Of a stretch of DNA of 53,937 nt, positions 14,970-22,923 are shown piece after piece. The stretch is from contig JAKACB010000003.1 of assembly GCA_021796445.1 (NCBI GenBank), forward strand, positions 1 to 53,937, written 5' to 3'. Each line of letters begins with the position of its first letter. Position 1 is the first letter of the stretch. Made by a program: the position numbers and the translations under genes. Below the pieces are notes generated by a model. It saw only the letters and a list, made by a program, of their open reading frames with translations, ran no database searches and was not told where the DNA came from. The stretch comes from Nanobdellota archaeon. GTDB lineage: Archaea; Nanoarchaeota; Nanoarchaeia; Parvarchaeales; Parvarchaeaceae.

Positions 14970-16052
14970 TCACTGCCTCGATGGTCGTTTAAGAAATGCG
15001 GCCACTCCTCCTAAGTTAAAAAGTTGCTGTCCGTCACTTGAATCCTTTGATATGAGTTCAACATCAACATTCTTTCCTTTGCCAAGGTAATAGAACTCAT
15101 TTCTTTTGTTTTCTTCTAGTCCTGTAGAAATTAAAAGAGTATCAACATTATCACTTTCAAGCTCCTTTCTTACTGTTTCTTCTCCATACGTTGAAAGATT
15201 GTCGTTTCTGGCTATGCTGCTAAGGAGTTTCTGGACATACTCTTTTTCTATAGTTATCCTCTCATTTGCAAGTATGTCCTTGCTTTTTTCAACTAATTCA
15301 CGCAGCCCACTCTCATCTGTGTAACTTATGCTTCTTATCCCTTTTATAAGGTTTTTAAGATTTGTTATAAGGTAGCCGCTTTCAATGAAATTGTCCTTTG
15401 CAGGCCCTGGTCCACCTATTATTATACCCTTAAGTTCCTTGTTAAAGAACAAGCCCTTTGCAGTATCTGCTATTTCCTTGTAGAAATCTCTTATTAACCC
15501 TTCTCTTTCCCTTGAGAAACGCATTGCGGACTGGCCACCTTTTGAGAATTTTCCCGGAACCAACGATTTAATGTGCTTGAGAACGTTTATTCTCGATCCT
15601 TCAAGTATACCAAATGTTGCTTCTCTTAAGTCAAGGACTATTAGGCCATATGCGTTTTCCTGATGATACATCTGCTTTAAAGGTTCTGTTATAAACCTCT
15701 GGTCACAGCGGTAAAGTCTTATATCTGATTTAACAGGAGGAACAATTTCCCAGACTTTTATGTCAGGCTCGCCCTCTCTCTCAGAAATATTACCGCAGAA
15801 TATTACTAGACCGTTTCCAGGAGTGCTTCTTATAAGTTTAAGTTCATTCATTATCTTTTCCAATGCGTCTATTACGTTTTTTCGATTATTTCTGTCTTTT
15901 ATGTTTGTTGCAGTGCTTTTTTCATCTGCCAATTGTGAACGTATTAAATCTAAGTTGAAACCTCCCGGTACGTAAACAGTCACCAGTTCTGTGTGTCTTC
16001 CCTTTATTCCTTCTAGGTAGTTTATAAGGTTGAGTATTTCAAATTCATCCAT
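14970..16052 (-). CDS. prf1: Peptide chain release factor aRF1
   Basis: Recognises stop codons and triggers release of the finished protein. Domain 1 has NIKD at ~50-53 in place of the usual NIKS, and an intact YxCxxxF motif (YRCDQRF, 114-120). Domain 2 has the catalytic GGQ at 172-174 (FSKGGQSAMRFSRERE). Domain 3 is short: after DTLLISTGLEEN comes a ~16-residue linker and then the final DGQQLFNLGGVAAFLKRP strand and helix, so the zinc minidomain common in archaeal aRF1 is missing. Hence 360 aa instead of ~400-415. The ATG at 16052, 5 bases after the SAM synthetase stop, is preferred to a TTG at 16064. TAA, TGA and TAG are all used as stops in this window. Confidence 0.93.
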   Translation of the reverse strand: MDEFEILNLINYLEGIKGRHTELVTVYVPGGFNLDLIRSQLADEKSTATNIKDRNNRKNVIDALEKIMNELKLIRSTPGNGLVIFCGNISEREGEPDIKVWEIVPPVKSDIRLYRCDQRFITEPLKQMYHQENAYGLIVLDLREATFGILEGSRINVLKHIKSLVPGKFSKGGQSAMRFSREREGLIRDFYKEIADTAKGLFFNKELKGIIIGGPGPAKDNFIESGYLITNLKNLIKGIRSISYTDESGLRELVEKSKDILANERITIEKEYVQKLLSSIARNDNLSTYGEETVRKELESDNVDTLLISTGLEENKRNEFYYLGKGKNVDVELISKDSSDGQQLFNLGGVAAFLKRPSRQ

Positions 16053-16057
16053 AAAAA

Positions 16058-17275
16058 TCAGCAAACGCTAAACTTCTCTTCTATTATCTTGTTTGTAATT
16101 TCATTTATACTTGACAGTTCTCCGTTTATAAAACTGGTTATTTCCCTTTTCTGGTTTTTGTCAATTTTTTCTTCCAGTATCAGGGAAAATGCCAAAGGTT
16201 TGCTTAAATCATTGCCTATTCTTCCAACCATCTTTATCTGGCCTTTTAATCCGAATTTATCATATATCTTTTTCGCAAGATCAAATGAAAAAAGACTGTA
16301 TATCTTTCCTATATGATTTACAGGGTTCTTACCAGCTGCAGCTTCCAATGTCATTGTTCTATTAGGAGTTATCAAGCCGTTTACACGGTTTCCCCTGCCA
16401 ACAGCACCGTCATCTCCGCTTTCCGCGCTTAATCCTGTAACAGTAAGGTAACAACCGTTTATGCCCCTTCCTTTTTTATCCATACCGTTTACTGCAAGTT
16501 CTATCTTTCTTTTTTCATTTATGTTGTTTTCATTCTCTAGCCTTTCATTTAGCTGTTTAATGTATGAAAATGCTAATTCTGTTACTTCATTTTTCTTCTT
16601 GAAATAATCTTCTTCAGATGAAATAAAACGGTCTATCATTGCCATAGCTATTGTTATTTTTATTCGCTTTTTCAGCCTTACTCCCATTATCTTTATGTCC
16701 TCACCTGAAAACTGAAATTTTGATTTGAATTCAGTTGAATTCAAATAGTTCTCTGTTTTCAATACCAAGCTTTCAAGTACACTATACGGGTAATAACCAA
16801 CTGCAAATGAGGTATCATTAGAACCGGGTTTTCCGTTCCTTCGAAAGGCATCTGTGAGATTAACGGAACCATTGTTTGTTTCAAACAGATATCTTAACTT
16901 CTCCGGGTCTAAAAATCTTATGTTGTGTTTTATCCATTCCTTTGCGGAGTTCTCAGCAATTTCTTTTAATGGGATAGACTCATTGTTTACAATACCAGTT
17001 GCTCTTCCAGAAAAAAGGATTGTTATAGGCTTTATTATTTTTCCCCCATTGAATGCAGGTTGGGTTTCACCGCCTATTACTTCTAATTTATCAACGTTAT
17101 GGTGCAATATCTTGTCAAAGTGCTCAATGTAGTACTTAGAAAGGTTCACTGAGAACTTCTCCGCTATTGAATCAGCTAAGTAATCCGGATGGCCAAGCCC
17201 TTTTCTTTCTACTATTTCTATAGCCTGTTTTTCAATGTTTTTTGCAGTATTCTTTTCTATAGCTATGAAATTCAT
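16058..17275 (-). CDS. mat: S-adenosylmethionine synthetase, archaeal type
   Basis: Makes S-adenosylmethionine from methionine and ATP. The 405-aa product is the archaeal class, unrelated in detail to bacterial MetK: it has [20 protein letters not shown] near the start, [20 protein letters not shown], then a [18 protein letters not shown] segment and the [20 protein letters not shown] motif. Length is normal. An AT-rich AAGTTTAAAT element about 30 bases upstream may be the TATA box. SAM made here would feed the methyltransferase at 17509 and rRNA/tRNA methylation. Confidence 0.96.
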   Translation of the reverse strand: MNFIAIEKNTAKNIEKQAIEIVERKGLGHPDYLADSIAEKFSVNLSKYYIEHFDKILHHNVDKLEVIGGETQPAFNGGKIIKPITILFSGRATGIVNNESIPLKEIAENSAKEWIKHNIRFLDPEKLRYLFETNNGSVNLTDAFRRNGKPGSNDTSFAVGYYPYSVLESLVLKTENYLNSTEFKSKFQFSGEDIKIMGVRLKKRIKITIAMAMIDRFISSEEDYFKKKNEVTELAFSYIKQLNERLENENNINEKRKIELAVNGMDKKGRGINGCYLTVTGLSAESGDDGAVGRGNRVNGLITPNRTMTLEAAAGKNPVNHIGKIYSLFSFDLAKKIYDKFGLKGQIKMVGRIGNDLSKPLAFSLILEEKIDKNQKREITSFINGELSSINEITNKIIEEKFSVC

Positions 17276-17399
17276 TTCAATATTAATTTTTCAGTTGATT
17301 TAAACTTATTTTTATTGATTTTTATTTCAAAAAGTGTAAAAGAGTTAGGCTGGTGGTATTTTATAATTCAGTAGACTATACATACTTAAAAAAAGAAAG

Positions 17400-17473
17400 T
17401 GGTCTGGGGGAGATTTGGACTCCCGACCTTTCGATTATCAGTCGAACGCTCCACCGGGCTAAGCTACCAGACC
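17400..17473 (-). tRNA. trnI: tRNA-Ile (GAU)
   Basis: A complete cloverleaf of 74 bases: 7-bp acceptor GGTCTGG/CCAGACC, anticodon stem TTCGA/TCGAA with loop CTGATAA (anticodon GAU), T-stem GGGAG/CTCCC, discriminator A, no encoded CCA, no intron. The T-loop reads TCCAAAT, so position 55, almost always U (pseudouridine), is C in the gene. Confidence 0.93.
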
Positions 17474-17508
17474 CTAAACTATAATTTATTACTTTATTAT
17501 TTATATGT

Positions 17509-18099
17509 TTAAGACTGCTTTGCAAATGATAATTTTATGATTTTATTTATTATCTCTTTGTTTTTCTTGTAGCCTTTGAACTTGTAGCTTTCTGCTTCTT
17601 TAATAGAAAGGCTGTGTTTTCCTATTGATATCTTTTGTATAGCATTTAGCTTGTCGTAGCAGAACTCATATATTACAAAAATGCCCTTTTTATTTAGTCT
17701 ATTTAAAATATATCTAATACTTCTCTCTTTTTCTTTCCAGTGATGAAAAGATATAGTTGTAACTATAACATCAAATTTTTCATTAAATGGAATATTACGG
17801 CTGCTTCCAAGTTCATATCTTACATTTTTTATTCTATTCCTTGTAAATTTCTTTTCAGCTATTCTTTTCATCGAATAGGAAGGATCAACGCAGTATAACT
17901 CTATATTTTTCAGTTTACTTATAAGTATAGCAAGATCCCCAGGCCCCGCTCCTACATCAAGAATCCTTTTTGGTCGGTATTTTTTTATATCACTTGCTAT
18001 AAAAGAGTAGAAACTCTTCATTGCTTTTGAAGAGCCAATAGAATAAATCTTCGAGGAAATAAAACCGAATCTCTCTTCTCCTTTTTCGTAGTAATCCAT
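17509..18099 (-). CDS. Class I SAM-dependent methyltransferase
   Basis: A 196-aa Rossmann-fold methyltransferase of unknown substrate. Motif I is RILDVGAGPGDLAILISKLK (~45-64), followed by an acidic residue after the second strand (LYCVDPSYSM), a motif similar to FDVIVTTISFHHW (post-II/IV region) and KKGIFVIYEF (motif V region). The type-11/25 family, with an H-H-W rather than N-P-P-Y motif, points to a small-molecule or lipid/quinone-like methyl acceptor more than to N6-adenine. It stands alone between two tRNA genes, which gives no further hint. Confidence 0.85.
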   Translation of the reverse strand: MDYYEKGEERFGFISSKIYSIGSSKAMKSFYSFIASDIKKYRPKRILDVGAGPGDLAILISKLKNIELYCVDPSYSMKRIAEKKFTRNRIKNVRYELGSSRNIPFNEKFDVIVTTISFHHWKEKERSIRYILNRLNKKGIFVIYEFCYDKLNAIQKISIGKHSLSIKEAESYKFKGYKKNKEIINKIIKLSFAKQS

Positions 18100-18148
18100 T
18101 TACTCTATAGACAGCTGGGCTTTAAAGTTTTTAGCCTTGAAATAAAAG

Positions 18149-18221
18149 TGGACCGAATGGGATTTGAACCCACAGTCTCTCCCGTGCAAGGGGAGCGCGT
18201 TGCCAATTGCGCCATCGGCCC
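18149..18221 (-). tRNA. trnA: tRNA-Ala (UGC)
   Basis: A complete 73-base cloverleaf. Acceptor GGGCCGA/TCGGTCC contains the G3:U70 pair that identifies alanine tRNA. Anticodon stem CTCCC/GGGAG with loop CTTGCAC (anticodon UGC), T-loop TTCAAAT, discriminator A, no encoded CCA, no intron. Confidence 0.96.
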
Positions 18222-18331
18222 ATAAGTGATATTTAATAAGAGTCTAAAATAAAAGCTTTGCATCCTTATGGTAATTGAAATCCTAAGATATTAAAAGTTT
18301 ATAACTTAATACTTTCTTTATAATTTTTGGT

Positions 18332-19720
18332 ATGAGGATTATTAAAGATAAATTCACATTTGACGATGTGCTGCTCGTTCCAAAGGTTTCTTCTGTAAAT
18401 TCAAGGTGGCAGGTCAACACTTCTACCAGTATCTCTGATAAAATAAAACTTAGTATCCCATTAATAAGTTCAAACATGGATACGGTTACAGAGCATATAA
18501 TGGCAATAGCTATGGCCAAGATAGGGGGAGTGGGCATAATACATCGTTTTAACTCCATAGAAAATGAAGTTCTTGAGGTAACAAGAGTAAAGAGGGAGCA
18601 GAATATAGTTATAGAGAAGCCTTACGTTGTGAATAAGGATTTTGCAATAGGAAAGGTGAGGGAGCTCGTGACTGAAAAAAAGGTTACCAGCTTTCCTGTT
18701 GTAGAAAAAGGAAAACTTGTTGGAATAATAACAAGAAGGGATTTTGAGTTCGAGGAAGACCTGAACAAGAAGGTAAGCGAGCTTATGACAAAAGACGTTA
18801 TAACCTCACACAGGGGAATCTCATTGGATGACGCAAAGAAATTAATGTATAAAAACAAGATAGAAAAGCTGCCTTTAGTAGACAAAGACGGCAATCTAAC
18901 TGGAATGATAACCTCAAAGGATGTAAAGCTTTTGGATGGTTATTCCAAGGCATCAAAAGATAAGAACGGCCGATTAATTGTTGGAGGATCTATAGGGATA
19001 GGGAGCGATTATTTGGAAAGGGCAAAGGCGTTGGTCGAAGCCGATGCAGACTTTATAGTAGTTGACGTTGCAAATGGGTACTTACAGAAAACTGCAGAAG
19101 TAGTTAAAGAAGTTAAGAAACTCGGTGTAAGCATAGTTGCAGGAAACGTTGCAACTAAAGAGGGCATTTTGAATCTTAAAAAAGCAGGAGCTGACTGCGT
19201 AAAGGTTGGCATAGGCCCGGGGGGAGCATGCCTTACGAGGCCTGTAGCCGGTGTTGGTTATCCCCAATTAAGTGCGATACTCGAATGCGCAAAGAATGGC
19301 GTTAACATAATGGCAGATGGGGGGATTAGCAAGTCAGGAGATTTTGCGAAGGCAATTGCTGCAGGCGCAGACGCCGTAATGATAGGAGGATTGTTTGCTG
19401 GAACAGATGAAAGTCCAGGAGTTGTAATAACAAAAGAGAATGCAAATTACAAGTTTTACAGAGGTATGGCTTCAATAAACGCTTTTTCGGATAAGGCATT
19501 AAAAACAGAGGAGGCAGCCGACTTGGAAGGGTACACCCCGGAAGGAACTGAGGCTCTTATACCCTACAAAGGCAGTGTTCTAAAGATAGTAAACAATCTT
19601 ATTGGAGGTTTAAGATCCTCAATGACTTATCTTAATTCTAAAAACCTGATTGAATTTAGAAAAAATGCAGAATTTGTGCTTTTGACAGATGCAGGTAAAA
19701 GGGAAAGCAAATACAAATGA
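18332..19720 (+). CDS. guaB: IMP dehydrogenase / GMP reductase family protein with CBS domains
   Basis: Barrel enzyme of purine nucleotide metabolism: oxidation of IMP to XMP if IMPDH, or reduction of GMP to IMP if GMP reductase. The 462-aa protein starts FTFDDVLLVPKVSSV, has a CBS pair at ~95-205 (KVTSFPVVEKGKLVGIITRR, KIEKLPLVDKDGNLTGMITS), and the catalytic loop GIGPGGACLTRPVAGVGYPQ with Cys300. Several motifs look like GMP reductase: DVANGY, GVGYPQ, and GGLRSSMTYL near the end. The Arg-Tyr pair of the IMPDH flap is not seen before the PEGTEALIPYKG segment. IMPDH is the usual annotation for this length and CBS content, but reductase activity is possible. A TTTATAAC box ~30 bases upstream suggests a leaderless message. 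Confidence 0.85.
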   Translation: MRIIKDKFTFDDVLLVPKVSSVNSRWQVNTSTSISDKIKLSIPLISSNMDTVTEHIMAIAMAKIGGVGIIHRFNSIENEVLEVTRVKREQNIVIEKPYVVNKDFAIGKVRELVTEKKVTSFPVVEKGKLVGIITRRDFEFEEDLNKKVSELMTKDVITSHRGISLDDAKKLMYKNKIEKLPLVDKDGNLTGMITSKDVKLLDGYSKASKDKNGRLIVGGSIGIGSDYLERAKALVEADADFIVVDVANGYLQKTAEVVKEVKKLGVSIVAGNVATKEGILNLKKAGADCVKVGIGPGGACLTRPVAGVGYPQLSAILECAKNGVNIMADGGISKSGDFAKAIAAGADAVMIGGLFAGTDESPGVVITKENANYKFYRGMASINAFSDKALKTEEAADLEGYTPEGTEALIPYKGSVLKIVNNLIGGLRSSMTYLNSKNLIEFRKNAEFVLLTDAGKRESKYK

Positions 19721-19749
19721 TTTAAATAGCATATAACTATTATTATAAT

Positions 19750-21102
19750 ATGCAGAAAAAAACAAAAAGGAAGGCAAAGGTCATCAGAAGCAAAGCCATA
19801 ACTAAGGCCCTTAAAAAGAAAGAGAAAGTTCATTCCTTTTTCGAGCTGTATTTACATGGTCTTGCTGGAGTAATAGGTTTGGGGATATTAGTTATTCCAC
19901 TTTTCGTTGCTTTGGTTTATGGGGGGGCGTTCTCAATATATCTTGTTATTGGTGCAGGGTTCCTTGCTCTTTTGATTGCAATGCTGATATATGATATAAG
20001 CATAACACATAATCACGATCCTTATAATTTTCTTAAGAATACAGTTACAAAAGAATATTCATTTATATTTGCATTTCTTCTTCTAGTTTCATTTATAATA
20101 ACCATAACCGCCGCAGGTATAGCTTCTGTTGGCGAGCTTTCTCTTTTCTTTGGATTGAGTCCTTTCACTTCAATAGCAGTTGTTGACATCATTTTCGTTA
20201 TAATGTGGATATTGATGTTCTATAATAAAGCAAGAAGGACTTTAAATTTTGCGGGAGCATTAAAAATATTCTTTATTCTGCTACTTATAGTACTTGGAGT
20301 AATATCTTTTTTATCAAGTAAGACGGCCGCTCCTGCAGGAGTACAAATTTCTTATGTTCTGCCAGTTTCAGCGCCTTTGTTTCTATTTGGTTTGCTTATA
20401 CTGCTGTGGATGTACGGGGGGTTTGAAGGAGCGTCAATTGTTTACAAAGGCGAAAAGAGAAATGACGTTGCAAAGGCTCTATTAGCTATAATAATAACTG
20501 CAATAATACTTTTTGGGCTGGTGCAGACTTTTGTGTACTCAGCGGAAAACTCAGCAGCAGTTGGTAAATTAATCTATCCAATATTGTCAAGCGTTCCTAC
20601 TGCCAACATATTCACTGCAAATATACTATCAGCACCGTTTGGCATGGGTATTGAATACATTATGGTGGCTTTGTCAATAATAGTAATATTATTAACAGCA
20701 TTCGCGTTAATTAACGCTTCAAATAGAACATTGGACAATATATCCAGAGATGGGTTGATGCCTTCTTTTCTTCAGAGAGATGAAAACCTTAAACTACTCA
20801 TAACCGCAGCCGTTCCAATAGTTTTAATAACTATATTTGCACCGGTAATAGTTAATTCTGGAGTTTTCAGTTATCTGTCACTGATAATAATAAGCGCGCT
20901 TGCATTTGCAGCAGCATTTGTTTTCTTTGCATTTGGGTATGGTTATGTTTATTCAAAGAAGAAAAATTATTCGCGGGCTTTGTTCGGTTTCTTTGTTTTT
21001 GCAGTTCTTTTGGCAATGATTGCCTTTTCTCCGTTTCCTTTCTTGATAGGATTAATAATAATACTTATAGTGGCATTTATAGGCTATGCTTTGGTAAAAT
21101 AA
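19750..21102 (+). CDS. APC superfamily amino acid/polyamine permease
   Basis: Secondary transporter of the cytoplasmic membrane. The 450-aa product has a very basic N-terminal tail (first ~27 residues, rich in Lys), then about 12 hydrophobic helices. The start of helix 1 reads LAGVIGLGILVIPLF, matching the glycine-rich substrate-binding break of the family. The segment after helix 6 (WMYGGFEGASIVYKGEKRND) resembles the APC motif with G-F/W-E. The region NASNRTLDNISRDGLMPSFL is the typical cytosolic loop between helices 8 and 9. Substrate unknown; uptake of amino acids would suit a reduced genome. GATTTAAATAG about 25 bases before the ATG is a likely TATA box. Confidence 0.9.
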   Translation: MQKKTKRKAKVIRSKAITKALKKKEKVHSFFELYLHGLAGVIGLGILVIPLFVALVYGGAFSIYLVIGAGFLALLIAMLIYDISITHNHDPYNFLKNTVTKEYSFIFAFLLLVSFIITITAAGIASVGELSLFFGLSPFTSIAVVDIIFVIMWILMFYNKARRTLNFAGALKIFFILLLIVLGVISFLSSKTAAPAGVQISYVLPVSAPLFLFGLLILLWMYGGFEGASIVYKGEKRNDVAKALLAIIITAIILFGLVQTFVYSAENSAAVGKLIYPILSSVPTANIFTANILSAPFGMGIEYIMVALSIIVILLTAFALINASNRTLDNISRDGLMPSFLQRDENLKLLITAAVPIVLITIFAPVIVNSGVFSYLSLIIISALAFAAAFVFFAFGYGYVYSKKKNYSRALFGFFVFAVLLAMIAFSPFPFLIGLIIILIVAFIGYALVK

Positions 21103-21141
21103 AGTTTTTATAGTAGATAAGCTCAAATAAAGTCAATATAT

Positions 21142-21687
21142 ATGGTAAATATCAGGTTGAAACAGGCATTGGCATTATTCATAGCCATAGCTTTTGTATC
21201 TTCAATCTTTTTTTTCTTCCCGCACGTATCAAGTACGGCTCCTATAACTTATTTCATTGCAGTGCCTGCTAGTGTACTAAGTCCTAATTCCTCATACATT
21301 GGAAATCAAATATCTGTTCAGCAGGGTGTCCCTGACGACATGATAGCCTATTCATCTGCAGTGCCTGTTTCGAATCTAATAGCAGATAATATCTCAAATA
21401 TGTTGCAGTTCACAGAAAGCTTGTTAAATCAAGAAAATATCTCGTATAACATATCAAATGGAAATATACAGTGCCTGTTTTCAAAACAGTTTACTGAACA
21501 ATTGTGCGCTAATCCAAGCAATGGCACTTCATGGTTTCTTATTCAAGAAGGTTCAAACACGCCTTTATTACCCTCGGATGTTAAGCTTTCGTCTATAGAT
21601 TCAAATTCTACGTTTATACTTGTATTTTTTACGTCTGGAAATTCTTCAAGTAATTCAACCACAATACCGAGGATTAATTTGAATTGA
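21142..21687 (+). CDS. Small exported or membrane-anchored protein, unknown
   Basis: I do not recognise this 181-aa protein. It starts with a basic residue pair and one hydrophobic helix (~8-27, ALALFIAIAFVSSIFFFF), a signal peptide or N-terminal anchor. The rest is polar, Ser/Asn-rich and has many N-x-S/T sequons (NSS, NIS, NGT, NST), plus two cysteines ~15 apart that could form a disulfide. A TTTTTATAG box lies ~33 bases upstream. The stop codon is followed after two bases by a C/D box sRNA, which probably shares the transcript. Confidence 0.7.
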   Translation: MVNIRLKQALALFIAIAFVSSIFFFFPHVSSTAPITYFIAVPASVLSPNSSYIGNQISVQQGVPDDMIAYSSAVPVSNLIADNISNMLQFTESLLNQENISYNISNGNIQCLFSKQFTEQLCANPSNGTSWFLIQEGSNTPLLPSDVKLSSIDSNSTFILVFFTSGNSSSNSTTIPRINLN

Positions 21688-21689
21688 TT

Positions 21690-21754
21690 GGCGCAATGAT
21701 GAAATGAACACCTGCTGAGCTTTGCAATGAAGAGTAGGGTAGCTTCTGAGCGCT
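21690..21754 (+). ncRNA. C/D box methylation guide sRNA
   Basis: All parts of an archaeal C/D guide are present in order: a 5-bp terminal stem GGCGC/GCGCT, box C ATGATGA (21696-21702), a 12-base guide, box D' CTGA (21715-21718), an 8-base spacer, box C' ATGAAGA (21727-21733, one change), a second 12-base guide and box D CTGA (21746-21749). Two guides of exactly 12 bases are the archaeal norm. The D guide GTAGGGTAGCTT is complementary to AAGCTACCC, which I recall as the conserved archaeal 23S rRNA segment just before the GGGGATAACAGG loop of the peptidyl-transferase centre; methylation would then fall on the U of AAGCU. I found no convincing target for the D' guide. Confidence 0.85.
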
Positions 21755-21881
21755 TTTATTTCATAATAAACGTTTATCTAAAATTTTTATTAAAAGAGGG
21801 TTTAAAACCTACCTGCTTAAGATAGCATGAAAGAGAACCAAAACTGGAAAACATAAATAGCATAAAGAATAGAATAACAAT
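21755..21881 (+). other. AT-rich spacer between sRNA and tnpB remnant
   Basis: Starts with a T-rich run right after the sRNA stem (CTTTTATTTC), a plausible terminator. An imperfect palindrome GGGTTTAAAACC stands near 21800. I see no coding frame and no clear insertion-sequence end. Confidence 0.35.
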
Positions 21882-22199
21882 ATGTTTATGCCATATAAAT
21901 TTAGGAGAGGGGCCAATAAAAAACAAAAAAGGATGTTTTCAAAATACCTAGGTTGGAAAACACTAGTTTGGAACAAGATATTAGTGTTGAGAGAAACTTA
22001 TTATAAAGAATATAAAGCAAAGAGCGGGTTGAATTACTGCAATACAGTCGGATTATTGAATGGATTAGAGCAGAAAAAGTGGTACAAAGGATTCTTTAAA
22101 TTCCTAAAATACGCGGCAAAGAAGCAGAAAATATTTAAGCAGCAGATAGCTTCGGATGCCTTACTATCTAGAGAGGGTATATTGCATAGTTATGGCTAA
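21882..22199 (+). pseudogene. tnpB: TnpB (IS200/IS605 OrfB) N-terminal fragment
   Basis: The 105-aa frame matches only the N-terminal helix-turn-helix domain of IS605-type TnpB: YKFRRGANKKQKRMFSKYLG, then W-x-x-L-V-W-N-K-x-L-x-L-R-E-x-Y-Y-K-E, and an LLNGLEQKKWYKGF helix like the usual L-x-x-L-K-K-E-x-x-W-L. A complete TnpB is 350-450 aa with RuvC acidic residues and a zinc finger; none follow here, and the frame ends inside the start of the next gene. It is a remnant of a transposon-associated, RNA-guided nuclease gene. No tnpA, no palindromic ends and no reRNA-like structure were seen. Confidence 0.75.
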
Positions 22200-22890
22200 A
22201 AAAAGTTTAGGAGTAAAGATAAATGATCAGTTGCACGAAATAAATCTTGGATATGTTAAAGTTTTTCTCATAAAATCTAAAGACGGTTTTATATTAATAG
22301 ATACGGGTTTACCAAACAGTGAGAAAAAAATAATTTCATACATAAATAGTATAGGCAAATCCGTCAGTGATATAAAATACATTATTTTAACGCATTCTCA
22401 CATGGATCATTTTGGGAGTGCTTATGCATTGCAGAAGATGAGCAATGCTCACTTAGGAATAAGTGAAAAAGGTATGTTATATGTTGATGGTACTAAGGGG
22501 CTTTTAATGCCGGTATCAAATTCAAAATCAGTTAAGAATAATTTTTTTGTTCGGTTACTACCGATAATAGCTAAGTTCATAAAGCCAAAGTTCATAAAGC
22601 CAGACATGAAGCTTAAGGAAGGGATATTTCCAAAGGAGATGGGTATAAACGCAAAGATAATAGAAACTCCTGGGCATACAAAAGACTCTATATCTATATA
22701 TCTTATAGATTCAAAAACGGCAATAGTCGGAGATTTAATGCAGGGAACTGATAAAAGGCTGGAGCTACCCCCCTTCTTTGAAGATTATATCTCTCTTATA
22801 AATAGCATTAACAAAATAAAGGAGTTAAAGCCAGATTTAATATGCGTTTCTCATGGAAAAGACCACAATGTAGATGACATTTTTGTTTAA
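22192..22890 (+). CDS. Metallo-beta-lactamase fold hydrolase
   Basis: Glyoxalase II-like metallohydrolase of unknown substrate, 232 aa, cytoplasmic. The metal-binding motifs are in order: FILIDTGLPN strand, THSHMDH (H-x-H-x-D-H), ETPGHTKDSISIYL with the next His, IVGDLM with the bridging Asp, and VSHGKDH with the last His. The ATG at 22192 is chosen because the family fold starts right after it; a longer frame from 22156 would add 12 residues that lie in the tnpB remnant. It converges on aLhr2 with a 33-base AT-rich gap. Confidence 0.9.
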   Translation: MAKKSLGVKINDQLHEINLGYVKVFLIKSKDGFILIDTGLPNSEKKIISYINSIGKSVSDIKYIILTHSHMDHFGSAYALQKMSNAHLGISEKGMLYVDGTKGLLMPVSNSKSVKNNFFVRLLPIIAKFIKPKFIKPDMKLKEGIFPKEMGINAKIIETPGHTKDSISIYLIDSKTAIVGDLMQGTDKRLELPPFFEDYISLINSINKIKELKPDLICVSHGKDHNVDDIFV

Positions 22891-22923
22891 TTTTTATATT
22901 ATCATTAAAAATTGTATTATTAT
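22891..22923. terminator. AT-rich gap between convergent genes
   Basis: The 33 bases between the two convergent stops consist almost only of A and T, with T-runs in both directions (TTTTTATATT on this strand, AATAATAATACAATTTTTAA on the other). Likely a two-way transcription end by T-tract termination. Confidence 0.4.

Noticed and set aside
16053..16064. TTG start of aRF1 overlapping the SAM synthetase gene
   Set aside because: An ATG four codons later gives the usual N-terminus and avoids the overlap.
21703..21714. Target for the D' guide of the C/D sRNA
   Set aside because: The complement CAGGTGTTCATT shares only a short stretch with rRNA segments that I can recall, so no target is claimed.
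21755..21881. Insertion-sequence end or reRNA beside the tnpB remnant
   Set aside because: No clear subterminal hairpin, no target-type tetranucleotide that I could fix, and reRNA normally lies at the 3' side of tnpB.
22156..22191. Longer start of the metallo-beta-lactamase gene
   Set aside because: The extra 12 residues come from the tnpB remnant and do not belong to the fold.
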